Shown: positions 1 through 8,102 of the stretch, piece after piece
How positions within the stretch are numbered: position 1 is the stretch's first letter
How the letters are laid out: each line of letters begins with the position of its first letter
From: an uncultured Shinella sp.
GTDB taxonomy: Bacteria; Pseudomonadota; Alphaproteobacteria; Rhizobiales; Rhizobiaceae
Direction: 5' to 3'
Assembly: GCF_946479415.1 (NCBI RefSeq)
Contig: NZ_CAMLFY010000037.1
Span: 1 to 38,195 of the forward strand
Length of the DNA stretch: 38,195 nucleotides
Made by a program: the position numbers and the translations under genes
The notes under the pieces: generated by a model
What the model was told of the DNA's origin: nothing
Seen by the model: only the letters and a program-made list of their open reading frames with translations
The model's database searches: none

Positions 1-200
1 CAGACCCGGACCGCGCCATGATGCAGCACCGGCACCTTGCCCGTCGGCGAGAGGTCGCGAAACTGCGGATTGCCGGCGGCGAAATCGAAGGGGATCACCT
101 TGTCGGTGAAGGGCACGCCCGCCGCTTCCAACGCAATCCATGGCCGGAAGGACCAGGAGGAATAGTTCTTGTTGCCGATATAGAGAATGAGGTCTGACAT
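1..200 (-). CDS. Glutathione S-transferase family protein, N-terminal part (cut by window edge)
   Basis: Only the first 66 codons are present; the rest lies beyond position 1. The translation begins MSDLILYIGNKNYSSWSFR and continues to SPTGKVPVLHHG. This matches the thioredoxin-fold N-terminal domain of soluble glutathione S-transferases: a first beta strand, an SSWS-type loop where the catalytic Ser or Tyr usually sits, and the cis-proline GKVPVL that contacts the glutathione gamma-glutamyl group. The ATG at 198-200 follows a GGAG at about 207-210. The gene lies 68 nt downstream of mtgA on the same strand and could be co-transcribed. The family is clear, but the subclass and substrate cannot be told from this fragment. 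Confidence 0.8.
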   Translation of the reverse strand, partial: MSDLILYIGNKNYSSWSFRPWIALEAAGVPFTDKVIPFDFAAGNPQFRDLSPTGKVPVLHHGAVRV

Positions 201-268
201 TGGGGGCTCCTTGCGCGCGTCGGACCCTAGAGCGTCAGCACCCGCAGCACCAATGAAAAGGCCTGAAC

Positions 269-952
269 TCAGTCATAAAGGCATTTGATGTAATCGCCCG
301 AACCGCTCGCGCGCCGCTCGATGAGCCGCGCCAGCCGCTGCAGCCCGCGCCCCGGCTTGCCGGCATTGCGCTCGATCGGATTGGGCAGCGAGACGGCGAG
401 AAGGGCGGCCTGGCGGCGCGAGAGCTTTGCAGCGGGCACCTTGAAATGATGCTGGGCGGCGGCCTCGATGCCGTAGATGCCCGGCCCCCATTCGGCGATG
501 TTGAGATAGATCTCCATCAGCCGACGCTTGCTCCAGACGAAATCCGCCGCCACCGCAAGCGGCAGCTCCATCGCCTTGCGCAGGAAGGAGCGGCCGTTCC
601 ACAGGAACAGGTTTTTCGCCGTCTGCATGGGAATGGTGCTGGCGCCGCGCGTCTGCTCGCCGGCCAGCGCCTCGTTGACCACCGCGCGCATCTGGCCCCA
701 GTCGACGCCGGCATGGCGGCAATATTGCCCGTCCTCGGACATCATCACCGATTGCACGAGAGTGGGCGAGATATCCTCGAACTCCACCCATTGCCGGTCA
801 TAACCGCGCAAAAGCACGAGATCGCGCAGCATCAGTGTGGAGACGGGGCGGATGAAATCGATCGCATAGAGCACGATCAGCACATAGGGCAGCGCCACGA
901 AAGCCACCACGGCAAGAACGATCCGTCGCCAGTTCCGGCGCAGGCGGGTCAT
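269..952 (-). CDS. mtgA: Monofunctional biosynthetic peptidoglycan transglycosylase
   Basis: Polymerises lipid II into glycan strands at the outer face of the inner membrane without a transpeptidase domain (GT51 family). With this start the protein has 227 residues, normal for MtgA. It shows a basic N-terminus, one membrane segment (about residues 11-30), the catalytic motif [11 protein letters not shown] with Glu73, the [15 protein letters not shown] motif (about 102-116) and [15 protein letters not shown] (about 142-156). The reading frame stays open up to 1162, giving a 297-residue version. I prefer the ATG at 950-952 because AAGGAGGG lies just upstream and the extra N-terminus is basic, low-complexity and overlaps the divergent ispA start. 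The region 953-1160 separates mtgA from ispA and must hold both promoters. Confidence 0.93.
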   Translation of the reverse strand: MTRLRRNWRRIVLAVVAFVALPYVLIVLYAIDFIRPVSTLMLRDLVLLRGYDRQWVEFEDISPTLVQSVMMSEDGQYCRHAGVDWGQMRAVVNEALAGEQTRGASTIPMQTAKNLFLWNGRSFLRKAMELPLAVAADFVWSKRRLMEIYLNIAEWGPGIYGIEAAAQHHFKVPAAKLSRRQAALLAVSLPNPIERNAGKPGRGLQRLARLIERRASGSGDYIKCLYD

Positions 953-1160
953 CCAACCCTCCTTCTCGCCGGCCTCTGCCTCCGAAGTGTCCGTCTCTGC
1001 CCGTGTTTCCGGTACGATGTCCAAATGCCGGCGCCCATCCTTGCGTCGCTGCGCCTTCATACCGTCCCGGCTTGCCAAAAACCAGCGCTTGGCCGCGATT
1101 CTTTGCCGCCGTCCCGTCCTTCCCGTTGCCTCTGCCCGGCACCCATGCGAAAGAGCGGCC

Positions 1161-2078
1161 ATGAGCGCACGTCAACAGGAATTCCAGGCCCGCCTGAAGG
1201 GCAACGCCGAAGCGGTCGAAGCGCTGCTGGCCGACCTGCTTTCCAGCGAAAAACAGCCGGACGAGATCGCCCGCCCCGAACGCCTGATGGCCGCCATGCG
1301 CCACGGCGTGCTGAACGGCGGCAAGCGCCTCAGGCCATTTCTCGTCATCGAATCGGCGGCGCTCTTTCCCGACGTTGCGCGCGAAACGGCACTGCGCATC
1401 GGTGCCGCACTCGAATGCATCCATTGTTATTCGCTGGTGCATGACGACCTGCCGGCCATGGACGACGACGACTTGCGCCGCGGCCAACCGACCGTACACA
1501 TCGCCTATGACGAGGCCGCCGCGATCCTGGCCGGCGACAGCCTGCTGACGCTCGCCTTCGACATCGTTGCGGCTCCGGAAACACGCCTGCCGGATGCCAC
1601 CAAGACCGCGCTCGTTCTGGCGCTGGCGCGCGCCGCCGGCATCGGCGGCATGGCCGGCGGCCAGATGCTCGATCTCGCGGCGGAAAAAATGGCCCCGGAC
1701 GAGGACGGCATCGTCACGCTTCAGGCGATGAAGACCGGCGCGCTCCTGCGTTTCGCCTGCGAAGCCGGCGCGATCATCGCCGGCACCTCCGACGACGAAC
1801 GGCGGGCGCTGCGCCGCTACGGCGAGACCGTGGGCCTCGCCTTCCAGATCGCCGACGACCTGCTGGATCTCACCGCCGATGCCGCAACCATGGGCAAGGC
1901 GACGGGCAAGGATGCCGATCGCGGCAAGGCGACGCTCGTGTCGCGCCGCGGCCAGGCCTGGGCGGAGGGCCGCCTTCAGGCGCTTGTGACGGAGGCCGAG
2001 GCGCTTCTTGCGCCATTCAGCCATCGGGCCGGAATCCTGATCGAAACCGCCCATTTCATTGCCAATCGCAGGAACTGA
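1161..2078 (+). CDS. ispA: Polyprenyl synthetase, probable (2E,6E)-farnesyl diphosphate synthase
   Basis: Condenses isopentenyl diphosphate with dimethylallyl and geranyl diphosphate to give farnesyl diphosphate, the precursor of undecaprenyl carriers, quinone tails and hopanoids. The 305-residue protein has GKRLRP at 54-59, the first aspartate-rich motif D95DLPAMD101 and the second D232DLLD236, both of which bind the Mg-diphosphate. The chain length is typical of IspA. Small residues upstream of the first motif fit a short-chain synthase, although exact product length is inferred. The ATG at 1161 was chosen because the upstream in-frame sequence (from 987) overlaps mtgA and does not look like protein. 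Its ribosome site is weak. The stop is 4 nt before hisC, so the two are probably co-transcribed. Confidence 0.88.
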   Translation: MSARQQEFQARLKGNAEAVEALLADLLSSEKQPDEIARPERLMAAMRHGVLNGGKRLRPFLVIESAALFPDVARETALRIGAALECIHCYSLVHDDLPAMDDDDLRRGQPTVHIAYDEAAAILAGDSLLTLAFDIVAAPETRLPDATKTALVLALARAAGIGGMAGGQMLDLAAEKMAPDEDGIVTLQAMKTGALLRFACEAGAIIAGTSDDERRALRRYGETVGLAFQIADDLLDLTADAATMGKATGKDADRGKATLVSRRGQAWAEGRLQALVTEAEALLAPFSHRAGILIETAHFIANRRN

Positions 2079-2082
2079 CGTC

Positions 2083-3138
2083 ATGAGCAAATTCTGGTCG
2101 CCGATCGTCGCCACGCTCAAGCCCTATGTCGCAGGCGAACAGCCGCGCATTCAAAACCTCACCAAGCTCAACACCAACGAAAACCCCTATGGCCCCTCGC
2201 CCAAGGCGATCGCCGCCATGCAGGCCGCCGTCGCCGACAGCCTGAAGCTCTATCCCGACCCCTCGGCGCTGGCGCTGCGCCAGTCGATCGCCCGTTTCTA
2301 CGACGTCGATGCGGATGAAGTCTTCGTCGGCAACGGCTCGGATGAGGTGCTGGCACATGCCTTCGTCGCGCTGCTCAAGCACGACAAGCCGCTCGCCTAT
2401 CCCGATATCACCTACAGCTTCTACCCGACCTATTGCCGGCTGTTCGGCATCGAGTCGGTCGAAATCCCGCTGAAGAACGATTTCACCATCGATCTTGCGG
2501 ATTATGAGCGCCCCTGCGGCGCCATCATCATCCCGAACCCGAATGCCCCGACCGGTATCGGCCTGCCGCTGTCCGCCATCGAGAAGCTGGTCGCCGAACA
2601 CCCGGACCAGCCCGTCGTCGTCGACGAGGCCTATATCGACTTCGGCGGCGAGAGCGCGATCCCGCTGACCAAAAAATACGACAACCTGCTCGTCGTGCAC
2701 ACGCTGTCGAAATCGCGCTCGCTCGCCGGCCTGCGCGTCGGCTACGCCATCGGCCAGCGTCCGCTGATCGATGCGCTGGAGCGCGTCAAGGACAGCTTCA
2801 ACTCCTATCCGCTCGACCGCGTCGCCCAGGCGGGTGCCGCTGCCGCCATCGACGACCGCGAATGGTTCGACGAGACACGTGGCAAGGTCATCGAGACCCG
2901 CGAGCGCGTCACCGGCGCCTTGCGCCAACGCGGCTTCGAGGTGCTGCCCTCGCAGGCCAACTTCGTCTTCGCCCGCCACCCGGCCCATAGTGGCGAGACA
3001 CTCGCCAAGGGCCTGCGCGACCGCGCCGTGCTGGTGCGCCACTTCGCCAAGCCCCGCATCTCGGACTTTTTGCGCATCACCATTGGCACGGCCGAGGAAT
3101 GCGACCGTCTGATCGCGGCGATCGAAGAGATCGTCTGA
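2083..3138 (+). CDS. hisC: Histidinol-phosphate aminotransferase (class I/II PLP enzyme)
   Basis: Transfers an amino group from glutamate to imidazole-acetol phosphate in histidine synthesis; members of this family also use aromatic keto acids. The 351-residue protein carries the fold-type I PLP signature: [13 protein letters not shown] at 28-40, NPNAPTG at 152-158, DEAYIDF at 181-187 and the Schiff-base lysine K210 in [13 protein letters not shown] longer frame begins at 2059 inside ispA; ATG 2083 is preferred because AGGAA lies about 8 nt upstream and the alignment with HisC proteins starts here. It follows ispA by 4 nt. The genome may hold other hisC copies, so an aromatic aminotransferase role is a real alternative. 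Confidence 0.85.
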   Translation: MSKFWSPIVATLKPYVAGEQPRIQNLTKLNTNENPYGPSPKAIAAMQAAVADSLKLYPDPSALALRQSIARFYDVDADEVFVGNGSDEVLAHAFVALLKHDKPLAYPDITYSFYPTYCRLFGIESVEIPLKNDFTIDLADYERPCGAIIIPNPNAPTGIGLPLSAIEKLVAEHPDQPVVVDEAYIDFGGESAIPLTKKYDNLLVVHTLSKSRSLAGLRVGYAIGQRPLIDALERVKDSFNSYPLDRVAQAGAAAAIDDREWFDETRGKVIETRERVTGALRQRGFEVLPSQANFVFARHPAHSGETLAKGLRDRAVLVRHFAKPRISDFLRITIGTAEECDRLIAAIEEIV

Positions 3139-3157
3139 GGTTTTCGGACAGCGTCTT

Positions 3158-3222
3158 CTCATTCGGCCTGGAAAGGCCGGATGAGAGGGACATGTGGTGC
3201 AATTCTCCGGCTTGGAGCCGGA
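3158..3222. other. Two tandem GC-rich hairpins after hisC
   Basis: The first is at 3158-3185, with arms CTCATTCGGCCT and AGGCCGGATGAG around a GGAA loop (one G-T pair). The second is at 3206-3222, with perfect 7-bp arms TCCGGCT and AGCCGGA around TGG. No T-run follows either, so neither is a classic intrinsic terminator, but they could limit read-through from hisC into the LysE gene or protect the hisC mRNA end. They could also be a small dispersed palindromic repeat. Confidence 0.4.
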
Positions 3223-3224
3223 AA

Positions 3225-3241
3225 AACGATCGATTATCGTT
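3225..3241. promoter_or_regulatory. Inverted repeat ahead of LysE-type gene
   Basis: Perfect 6-bp arms AACGAT and ATCGTT separated by CGATT, ending 23 nt before the LysE-family start codon. The position suits a repressor or activator site, or simply part of the 5' leader. No adjacent regulator gene points to a binding protein, so this is a weak call. Confidence 0.25.
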
Positions 3242-3264
3242 CGCTGAAATAGCAGCGGTGAACC

Positions 3265-3909
3265 ATGACCGATCTCACGCCCTACCTGCCGCAACTCGCC
3301 GTCGCCTGGACGGCCTATTTCATCGCGACGGCCTCGCCGGGGCCGGCGATCATCGCCATCATCGCGACCTCGATCAGCCGGGGACGGCGGGCGGGTCTGG
3401 CGCTCGCCTCCGGCGTGCTGACCGGCTCCTATATCTGGGCGATCCTCACCGCGTCGGGCCTGTCCGCGCTCATCCGCACCTATGGCGAAGCGCTGATCGT
3501 CCTGAAGATCGTCGGCGGCTGCTACCTGCTATGGCTCGCCTGGAATGCCTGGCGCGCCGCACGCAGGAGTGAGGAAACCTACCGCGCGCAGATGGCGGCA
3601 ATGCCGGCACTTTCGCTGCGCCGGCAATATCTAAAAGGTCTCGGCATCCACATCACCAATCCCAAGGCGATCTTCAACTGGATCATGCTGACATCGCTCG
3701 GCATGCCGCCGGGCGCTCCGGGCGGCGTCATGGCGACCTTCATCGCCGGCTGCATGGTTTTGGGGATCTGCGTCTTCCTCGGCTTCGCGCTGGTCTTCTC
3801 GCTCGGCCCGGTGCACCGCGCCTATCTGAAGTCACGCCGCGCCATAGAAGGCGTCATGGCCGCCTTCTTCGCTTTTGCCGGATTCAAGCTTTTGACGACG
3901 CGGCTCTGA
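3265..3909 (+). CDS. LysE/RhtB family amino-acid exporter
   Basis: Inner-membrane exporter of amino acids or related metabolites. The 214-residue length, the SPGPA motif after the first membrane helix (about 24-28), the glycine-rich ASGVLTGSY stretch and ITNPKAIFNW (about 129-138) are the hallmarks of the LysE/RhtB superfamily. Hydrophobicity suggests about six membrane segments. The start ATG at 3265 is preceded by only a weak ribosome site (GGTGA). It lies 126 nt behind hisC with hairpins between, so it may have its own promoter, and it converges on ispG. The substrate cannot be inferred from sequence; the RhtB branch exports homoserine/threonine and LysE exports lysine/arginine. Confidence 0.88.
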   Translation: MTDLTPYLPQLAVAWTAYFIATASPGPAIIAIIATSISRGRRAGLALASGVLTGSYIWAILTASGLSALIRTYGEALIVLKIVGGCYLLWLAWNAWRAARRSEETYRAQMAAMPALSLRRQYLKGLGIHITNPKAIFNWIMLTSLGMPPGAPGGVMATFIAGCMVLGICVFLGFALVFSLGPVHRAYLKSRRAIEGVMAAFFAFAGFKLLTTRL

Positions 3910-3910
3910 G

Positions 3911-3952
3911 CCGCGCCAGGAAAACTGTCGCGCGGTTTTCCGTCCGGCGCGG
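3911..3952. terminator. Double-armed hairpin between convergent LysE-type gene and ispG
   Basis: Nested inverted repeat: outer arms CCGCGCC (3911-3917) and GGCGCGG (3946-3952), inner arms GGAAAAC (3919-3925) and GTTTTCC (3935-3941). It fills the 55-nt space between two convergent stop codons, where a bidirectional terminator is expected. There is no terminal T-run on either strand, so the terminator role is an inference from position and structure. Confidence 0.45.
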
Positions 3953-3964
3953 CGGCTGGAAAGC

Positions 3965-5218
3965 TTACTCGGCCGCAGCCTGGCCCTGTCCGTAGCGCTT
4001 CTCGATATAGTCGTTGACCAGCGTCTCGAATTCGCCAGCAATGTCGGTGCCGCGCAGCGTCATCGCCTTCTTGCCATCGACATAGACGGGCGCGATCGGC
4101 AGTTCACCGGTGCCCGGAAGCGAGATGCCGATATCGGCATGTTTGCTCTCGCCCGGCCCGTTGACGATGCAGCCCATGACGGCGACCTTGAGGCCTTCGA
4201 CACCGGGATATTTCTCGCGCCAGACCGGCATGTTCTTTCTGATATCGTCCTGAATTTTCTGCGCCAGTTCCTGGAAGACCGTCGAGGTCGTGCGCCCGCA
4301 TCCCGGACAGGCGGCGACCACGGGGATGAACTGGCGGAAACCCATGACCTGCAGGAGTTCCTGCGCCACCTGAACCTCGCGGGTGCGGTCGCCGCCGGGT
4401 TCCGGCGTCAGCGAGATGCGGATCGTATCGCCGATGCCCTGCTGCATGAGAATGCCGAGCGAGGCCGAGGAGGCAACGACACCCTTGGTGCCCATGCCGG
4501 CCTCGGTGAGGCCGAGATGCAGCGCATGGTCGGAGCGCGACGACAGCATCGCATAGACGGCGATGAGGTCCTGCACTGCGGAGACCTTCGCCGAGAGGAT
4601 GATGCGGCTCCTCGGCAGGCCGATTTCTTCGGCCAGTTCCGCAGACAGCAGCGCCGACTGGCAGATCGCCTCGCGCATCACCTGCTGGGCCGTGAGCGGG
4701 AAACCCTTGTCCTGGTTCTCGTCCATCAGCAGGGTCAAGAGCTCCTGGTCGAGCGAACCCCAGTTGACGCCGATGCGCACCGGCTTGTCGTAACGGATCG
4801 CCGTCTCGACGATGGCCGAGAACTGCTTGTCCTTCTTGTCCTTGAAGCCAACATTGCCCGGATTGATGCGATACTTCGCCAGCGCCTCGGCGCAGGCCGG
4901 ATGGTCGGCAAGCAGCTTGTGGCCGATATAGTGGAAGTCGCCGACCAGCGGCACGTCGAGGCCCAAACGCTCGAGCCGCTCGCGGATCTTCGGCACGGCC
5001 GCGGCACTCTCGTCGCGATCGACCGTGATGCGCACGATCTCGGAGCCGGCGCGATGCAGGGCTGCGACCTGCGCCACCGTGCCATCGATATCGGCGGTAT
5101 CCGTATTGGTCATCGACTGGACGACGACGGGCGCACCGCCGCCGACAAGCACGCCGCCGACATCGACACCGACGGACTGGCGCCGCGGCTTCGGTTCAAA
5201 GTCGAAGGAAAAGGACAT
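3965..5218 (-). CDS. ispG: 4-hydroxy-3-methylbut-2-en-1-yl diphosphate synthase (MEP pathway)
   Basis: Converts 2-C-methyl-D-erythritol 2,4-cyclodiphosphate to HMBPP, the penultimate step of the non-mevalonate isoprenoid pathway, using a [4Fe-4S] cluster. The 417-residue protein has the N-terminal TIM-barrel start ([15 protein letters not shown], about 33-47) and the C-terminal cluster ligands C304 and C307 (ACPGCGRT), C350 and E357 ([10 protein letters not shown]). These correspond to the three Cys plus Glu ligand set known for this enzyme. The start ATG follows AAGAGG. The length is longer than the E. coli enzyme, as usual in alphaproteobacteria. The gene is convergent with the LysE-type gene. 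Confidence 0.97.
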   Translation of the reverse strand: MSFSFDFEPKPRRQSVGVDVGGVLVGGGAPVVVQSMTNTDTADIDGTVAQVAALHRAGSEIVRITVDRDESAAAVPKIRERLERLGLDVPLVGDFHYIGHKLLADHPACAEALAKYRINPGNVGFKDKKDKQFSAIVETAIRYDKPVRIGVNWGSLDQELLTLLMDENQDKGFPLTAQQVMREAICQSALLSAELAEEIGLPRSRIILSAKVSAVQDLIAVYAMLSSRSDHALHLGLTEAGMGTKGVVASSASLGILMQQGIGDTIRISLTPEPGGDRTREVQVAQELLQVMGFRQFIPVVAACPGCGRTTSTVFQELAQKIQDDIRKNMPVWREKYPGVEGLKVAVMGCIVNGPGESKHADIGISLPGTGELPIAPVYVDGKKAMTLRGTDIAGEFETLVNDYIEKRYGQGQAAAE

Positions 5219-5318
5219 TTTGGAGCCTCTTGCTCGAAAAGCGGCCAGCGCCCGCAGGACGCGGCCTTTGCCCTCAGGTGGATCAGGAAACCGGGCTTGT
5301 CAACCGCAAGGACGGGCA

Positions 5319-5343
5319 CGCGCGACGATTTGATCGCCGCGCG
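5319..5343 (-). terminator. Hairpin downstream of the deoR-MFS operon
   Basis: On the minus strand the arms CGCGCGGCGAT and ATCGTCGCGCG form an 11-bp stem (one G-T pair) with a CAA loop, starting about 10 nt after the MFS stop codon. There is no T-run afterwards, so it may be a factor-dependent terminator or a 3' mRNA stabiliser. It lies in the 134-nt gap before ispG. Confidence 0.4.
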
Positions 5344-5352
5344 CGGTTCGTC

Positions 5353-6543
5353 TCAGTGGTGCTCGCGCACATCCGCATGGATCGCGTGGCGCGACAGGAG
5401 GAGCACGACGATGAACAGCACCGGCAGGAGCGTGAAGATGATGGCAAAGCCGGTGTGCTCGGCGATGAAGCCGATGACCGACGGCGCAAAGAGCGAGCCG
5501 GAATAGCCCATGACGGTGGCGACCGACAGCGCCACGCCCTGCGCGAAGCCCGGCAGGTTGCCGGCCGCGGAAAAGGCGATCGGCACCATGTTGGAAATGC
5601 CGATACCGCAGAGTGCGAAACCGACCATCGCGATATAGGCGTTCGGCGCCTGGCCGGCGACGACCATGCCGATGATCGCCATGACCGTGCAGAAGCGCAG
5701 CGTCTTCACCGCGCCGAAACGGTCGCGCACATGGTCGCCGGCAAAGCGCATGACGGCCATGGTGAGCGAGAAGGCGCCGAAGGCGAAACCCGAGAGCGCC
5801 AGCGATGCACCGAGCTCATCACGCATATAGAGCGCACCCCAGTCGAGGATCGCGCCTTCCGGCACCATGGAAAACAGCGCCATGATGCCGATCAGCCAGG
5901 GCAGCAGGGTCATCGGCAGGCGCACCTTCTGACGCTCCTCGCTCGGATGCGGTGCATCGTGCAGCACGAAGGGCCAGATGAAGACGAGCGCGACGATGCC
6001 GAGCCCCGTCAGCAGCAGCGCATGGCCCATCACGCCCATCGTCTCGATGAGGAAGCCGCCGGTGGACGCACCGATGAAGGCGCCGAGGCTCCAGAAGGCG
6101 TGGCAGGACGACATGATCGCCCGGCGCATCGATTTTTCGACCTCGACGGCATTGCCGTTCATCGAGACGTCCATCGCACCCATCAGGCCGCCGAAGAAGA
6201 AGATCGCGACGGCGCCGACCGGAATGTTCGGCGCAATCGAGAGCAGCAGCATGGTCGTAAGAAAGAGGATCGTCGCACCCTTCACCGTGCGCGTCGTGCC
6301 GAAATGCGCAATCAGGATGCCGGCGATCGGCATCAGCACCAGCGAGCCGATGCCGAAGCACATAATCATCAGACCGAGGCCCGATTCGGAGAGATCGAGG
6401 CGGCTGGCGAATTCCGGGATTTTTGGCGCCCAGGCGCCGGCAAAGGTGCCGTTCAGCAGGAACAGGCCGGAGACGGCAAGCCGCGTCGAGGGGAAATAGG
6501 TCTTGGCGAAGGATTTGCCGGGAACGGCATTTTCGGGCGTCAT
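5353..6543 (-). CDS. Major facilitator superfamily transporter, probably sugar or small-metabolite
   Basis: A 396-residue protein with about twelve hydrophobic segments. It shows the loop 2-3 pattern GILIAHFGTTRTVKG (related to the MFS signature), the GAMDVSMNGNAVEVE segment around residue 122 typical of the YbjJ-like and fucose-permease-like branch, and MRFAGDHVRDRFGAVKT as the second-half equivalent. It is the second gene of a two-gene unit behind a DeoR-family regulator (24-nt gap), which makes uptake or efflux of a sugar or sugar phosphate plausible. No catabolic enzyme is present to name the substrate. The ribosome site is weak, so translational coupling to deoR is possible. Confidence 0.82.
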   Translation of the reverse strand: MTPENAVPGKSFAKTYFPSTRLAVSGLFLLNGTFAGAWAPKIPEFASRLDLSESGLGLMIMCFGIGSLVLMPIAGILIAHFGTTRTVKGATILFLTTMLLLSIAPNIPVGAVAIFFFGGLMGAMDVSMNGNAVEVEKSMRRAIMSSCHAFWSLGAFIGASTGGFLIETMGVMGHALLLTGLGIVALVFIWPFVLHDAPHPSEERQKVRLPMTLLPWLIGIMALFSMVPEGAILDWGALYMRDELGASLALSGFAFGAFSLTMAVMRFAGDHVRDRFGAVKTLRFCTVMAIIGMVVAGQAPNAYIAMVGFALCGIGISNMVPIAFSAAGNLPGFAQGVALSVATVMGYSGSLFAPSVIGFIAEHTGFAIIFTLLPVLFIVVLLLSRHAIHADVREHH

Positions 6544-6567
6544 CTTGGGAGTTCCATTGCTTGGGGG

Positions 6568-7338
6568 CTAGCTGGCCCGGATGGTTTCGATGCCGGCACT
6601 GGCCAGCGCCGCGGCTTCCGCGTCGTCCGCGTCCGCCTCGATGACGGCGCGCGTGACGCGGGAGAGCGGCACGACCGAATAGGGTGCCGCCGTGGAAAGC
6701 TTGTCGTTGGTGACGGCGATGAGCACGGACTTGCTGCGCGAGGCGAGGAAGCGCTTGAACTCGGCATCCTCGAAGGAATAGGCGGTGACGCCCGCTTCCG
6801 CATCGATGCCGCAGACGCCGAGCACCAGGATATCGGGGCGGAAGGCCTCCGCATCGCGCAGCGCCTTTGCGCCGACCGCACCGCCGACGGACGGATCGAT
6901 CACCCCGCCCAGCTGGATCGTCCTGATATCGCGCTCGAGCACGGCCGCCGCGATGGTCGGCGCATTGGTCACCACTGTCAGGTCGGCGCCGATGGGCAGC
7001 GCGCGGGCGAGAGCGAGATTGGTGCTGCCCGCGTCGAGAAACACATTGGCGCCGGCCGGAATGAGTTCCGCAGCCGCGATCGCCAGTGCCGCTTTGCGCT
7101 CGCCGCCGATCGCGATGCGCTCGGTCATCGAGACCTGCGACTGCGAGATGCGCAGGGCACCGCCATAGACCCGGCGGCAGAGGCCGGCCGAAGCCATCTC
7201 GCGCAAATCCCGCCGGATCGTGTCTTCCGACACACCCAGTTCCTGCGCCAGCTCCGCCGCGATCACCCGCCCCGAGAGGTCGAGCCGCGTGCGGATGAGC
7301 GCCTGCCGCTCGCCGAGAAGAAGATCTTGTATCGACAC
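6568..7338 (-). CDS. DeoR/GlpR family transcriptional regulator
   Basis: A 256-residue repressor-type protein with a GTG start at 7336-7338. The N-terminal winged helix-turn-helix (about 20-60) contains LAQELGVSEDTIRRDLREM and the VYGGAL wing typical of the family. The C-terminal sensor domain has DAGSTNLALARAL (about 101-113), VVTNAP (about 121-126) and a glycine-rich LGGVIDPSVGGAVG, the phosphosugar-binding features of DeorC domains. It is the first gene of an operon with an MFS transporter and probably regulates itself through the dyad at 7351-7390. The effector is likely a phosphorylated sugar by family precedent, but the sequence does not say which. Confidence 0.92.
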   Translation of the reverse strand: MSIQDLLLGERQALIRTRLDLSGRVIAAELAQELGVSEDTIRRDLREMASAGLCRRVYGGALRISQSQVSMTERIAIGGERKAALAIAAAELIPAGANVFLDAGSTNLALARALPIGADLTVVTNAPTIAAAVLERDIRTIQLGGVIDPSVGGAVGAKALRDAEAFRPDILVLGVCGIDAEAGVTAYSFEDAEFKRFLASRSKSVLIAVTNDKLSTAAPYSVVPLSRVTRAVIEADADDAEAAALASAGIETIRAS

Positions 7339-7350
7339 CGCATCACCAAA

Positions 7351-7390
7351 TCATGCACGATTGCGCTACAATGCGCACAATCAGGCATGA
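7351..7390. promoter_or_regulatory. Dyad upstream of deoR, probable autoregulatory operator
   Basis: Outer arms TCATGC (7351-7356) and GCATGA (7385-7390) are perfect. Inside them GATTG-CGC (7359-7366) faces GCGC-CAATC-like sequence (7373-7382) with a one-base offset. The element ends 12 nt before the deoR GTG codon. DeoR-family repressors usually bind repeated or inverted elements in their own promoters, so an operator is the simplest reading. Confidence 0.45.
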
Positions 7391-7424
7391 ACGTCAATGA
7401 ATGCGGATGATCACGTTTGTTTGC

Positions 7425-7976
7425 TTACGGCATCGTGCCGGGATAATCCGTCGCCGACGGTTCGTTCTCGGCGCCGTCGCCCAAAGCGCGCTGCATGAAC
7501 ACCGTGTCCAGCCAGCGCCCGTGCTTGAAACCCGTCGCGGTCATGCGGCCGGAATGTTCGAAGCCGGCGGCACTGTGCACGGCAATCGAGGCCGGATGCG
7601 CGCCGCCGATGACGGCGACCATCTGGCGGAAGCCGAGGTCCGTCGCGCGGCGGATGAGTTCGGCGAGCAGCGCCTTGCCGACGCCCTTGCCGCGCGCTTC
7701 CGGCGCCAGATAGACCGAATCCTCGACGAGCCAGCGATAGGCCGGCCGCGTGCGGAAGGCCGACGCATAGGCATAGCCGAGGATGAGGCCGGTCTGCTCG
7801 ACGGCGACGATATAGGGATAGCCCTTGCCGGTGATCGCGGTGAAGCGCGCCTCCATCTCGTCGAGCGAGGGCGGATCGATCTCGTAGCTCGCAACCCCGT
7901 TCAGCACGGATTCGCGATAGATCTCGGTAAAGGCGGCGATATCGCCGAGGGCGGCAGTGCGGATGACGAAGCTCAT
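7425..7976 (-). CDS. GNAT acetyltransferase, phosphinothricin/methionine-sulfoximine acetyltransferase-like
   Basis: A 183-residue acetyl-CoA-dependent N-acetyltransferase. The acetyl-CoA loop is in VYLAPEARGKGVGKALLAELI (R-G-K-G-V-G), followed by the GAHPASIAVHSAAGF segment and GFKHGRWLDTVFMQRAL. The G-x-K-x-GRW-x-D pattern is characteristic of the Pat/Bar/YncA branch that acetylates phosphinothricin, methionine sulfoximine or related amino acids. The ATG at 7976 is used; another in-frame ATG at 7988 would add four residues, and neither has a convincing ribosome site. It stands alone between the deoR promoter region and the pyc terminator. The natural substrate is unknown. Confidence 0.85.
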   Translation of the reverse strand: MSFVIRTAALGDIAAFTEIYRESVLNGVASYEIDPPSLDEMEARFTAITGKGYPYIVAVEQTGLILGYAYASAFRTRPAYRWLVEDSVYLAPEARGKGVGKALLAELIRRATDLGFRQMVAVIGGAHPASIAVHSAAGFEHSGRMTATGFKHGRWLDTVFMQRALGDGAENEPSATDYPGTMP

Positions 7977-8041
7977 GGAAGCCAACATTTGTTGAACAAT
8001 TCCGCCGCGTTGTGCGTCCGCCCTTGCCGGAAAGCAAGACG

Positions 8042-8070
8042 AAAAAAGGGATGGGGTTAATCCCCATCCC
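8042..8070 (-). terminator. Intrinsic terminator of pyc
   Basis: On the minus strand a perfect 9-bp stem GGGATGGGG / CCCCATCCC with loop ATTAA is followed directly by six T residues. It begins 32 nt after the pyc stop codon and separates pyc from the acetyltransferase gene. This is the clearest intrinsic terminator in the window. Confidence 0.92.
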
Positions 8071-8102
8071 TATCGTTCAGGTGATCCCGTCTTTCGGCAC
8101 GG

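Noticed and set aside
953..1162. N-terminal extension of mtgA by 70 residues.
   Set aside because: The extension is Arg-rich and lacks conservation-like features, whereas the ATG at 952 has a strong AAGGAGGG site and yields the family length.
5230..7410. A 726-codon plus-strand frame opposite the MFS and deoR genes.
   Set aside because: It spans two genes and their junction, has low-complexity His/Arg/Asp-rich translation, and is explained as an antisense shadow.
7425..8070. The acetyltransferase as a dedicated resistance gene acquired by transfer.
   Set aside because: Base composition matches its neighbours and no mobile-element traces flank it; Pat-like acetyltransferases are common core genes in rhizobia.
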